Below, one piece after another: positions 63,837-64,000 of a stretch of 64,000 nt of DNA. Origin of the DNA: an uncultured bacterium (lineage in GTDB: Bacteria; Cyanobacteriota; Vampirovibrionia; Gastranaerophilales; Gastranaerophilaceae); the NCBI GenBank assembly GCA_900319365.1, contig ONOE01000004.1, positions 1 through 64,000 of the forward strand, in the 5' to 3' direction. The first letter of the stretch is position 1; every line of letters starts with the position of its first letter. The notes under the pieces were generated by a model. It was given only the letters and a program-made list of their open reading frames with translations, was not told where the DNA came from and did no database searches. The position numbers were made by a program, and so were the translations under genes.

Positions 63837-64000
63837 CTATTTTGCAAGCAGTTCGTTAATTGCTTTTGCGGCTTTTTTGCCTGCGCCCATAGCGTTAATA
63901 GCGGTTGAGGATCCTACGGGTGCAACGTCCCCGCCTGCATATATGCAAGGAATATTTGTTGCTCTTGAATCCTCATCAACAACGATATAACCTTTTCTGT
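63837..64000 (-). CDS. Glutamate synthase small subunit-like oxidoreductase (3' end only)
   Basis: The last 54 codons of a gene that continues beyond the window. The translated end, KGYIVVDEDSRATNIP followed by CIYAGGDVAP and STAINAMGAGKKAAKAI, is the FAD-binding C-terminal segment of glutamate synthase small-chain and related pyridine nucleotide-disulphide oxidoreductases, including the GD motif contacting FAD. GltD or a sulphide dehydrogenase/dihydropyrimidine dehydrogenase-type subunit are the alternatives. Confidence 0.75.
   Translation of the reverse strand, partial: RKGYIVVDEDSRATNIPCIYAGGDVAPVGSSTAINAMGAGKKAAKAINELLAK

Noticed and set aside
1-64000. Prophage, integrative element or transposase genes
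   Set aside because: No integrase, transposase, capsid or terminase-like protein was found among the translated genes.

Overview
The window is a gene-dense, AT-rich stretch of bacterial chromosome with about 54 intact protein genes, one gene cut by the right edge, and one probable structural RNA. No rRNA, tRNA, CRISPR array or transposase gene was seen. The organism looks Gram-negative: it has LpxA, an MsbA-like exporter and two TolC-family proteins. It also has type IV pilus and competence genes (PilT, ComEC, two prepilin-like proteins) and several large lineage-restricted proteins. This mix best fits an uncultured gut Vampirovibrionia/Melainabacteria (Gastranaerophilales). That placement is inference from gene content and style, not from a marker-gene tree.

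Layout. 1-6 kb: lytic transglycosylase, ComEC, then a compact HpaII-type restriction-modification operon with a Vsr repair nuclease, all on the minus strand. 6-11.6 kb: pilT, recO, dapA, secD and secF on the plus strand. 11.6-18.6 kb: a coiled-coil protein, a receiver-PAS-kinase followed by a NarL-type regulator, a membrane HExxH protein and a secreted protein of unknown role. 18.8-27 kb: gltX, then a complete EmrAB-TolC-like efflux set with its MarR regulator and two matching palindromic operators, then a sugar transporter. 27-33.5 kb: a PLP enzyme, trmD-rimM with an unusual Asn/Arg/Gly-rich zinc-ribbon protein, two prepilins, tpiA and rpsT. 33.7-39 kb: rpsB-tsf, a small HExxH protein, ftsZ, a probable 6S RNA and leuC. 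39-45.4 kb: an operon with a GH13-like protein and two related membrane proteins, then uppP. 45.5-51.7 kb: a DUF2130-like protein, a CorC/CNNM-type protein, a His-rich TolC-like protein and lpxA. 51.8-61.2 kb: a minus-strand envelope cluster (MsbA, acyltransferase, SDR epimerase, TarI/IspD cytidylyltransferase, CDP-glycerol-type transferase, LicD, second GH13 protein). 61.3-64 kb: two unknown proteins, a hexapeptide acetyltransferase and the 3' end of a glutamate-synthase-small-subunit-like gene.

The most unusual material is between the genes. Two approximately 120-bp elements share a conserved core flanked by inverted arrays of degenerate 8-bp repeats; one lies between rpsB and tsf, and the other supplies the last codons of a glycerophosphotransferase-like gene. 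A 60-bp repeat occurs at two loci, each bounded by direct repeats that look like target duplications. A family of short palindromes, several headed by GTAG as in REP elements bound by RAYT proteins, is shuffled together with larger GC-armed hairpins in at least five intergenic regions. Several plus-strand genes have a -10 box 6-10 bases before the ATG and no Shine-Dalgarno sequence, suggesting leaderless mRNAs.

Functionally the window combines DNA uptake and its restriction barrier, protein export, envelope and surface-polymer synthesis, drug efflux and core translation genes. All assignments rest on reading motifs by eye; no database search was run.
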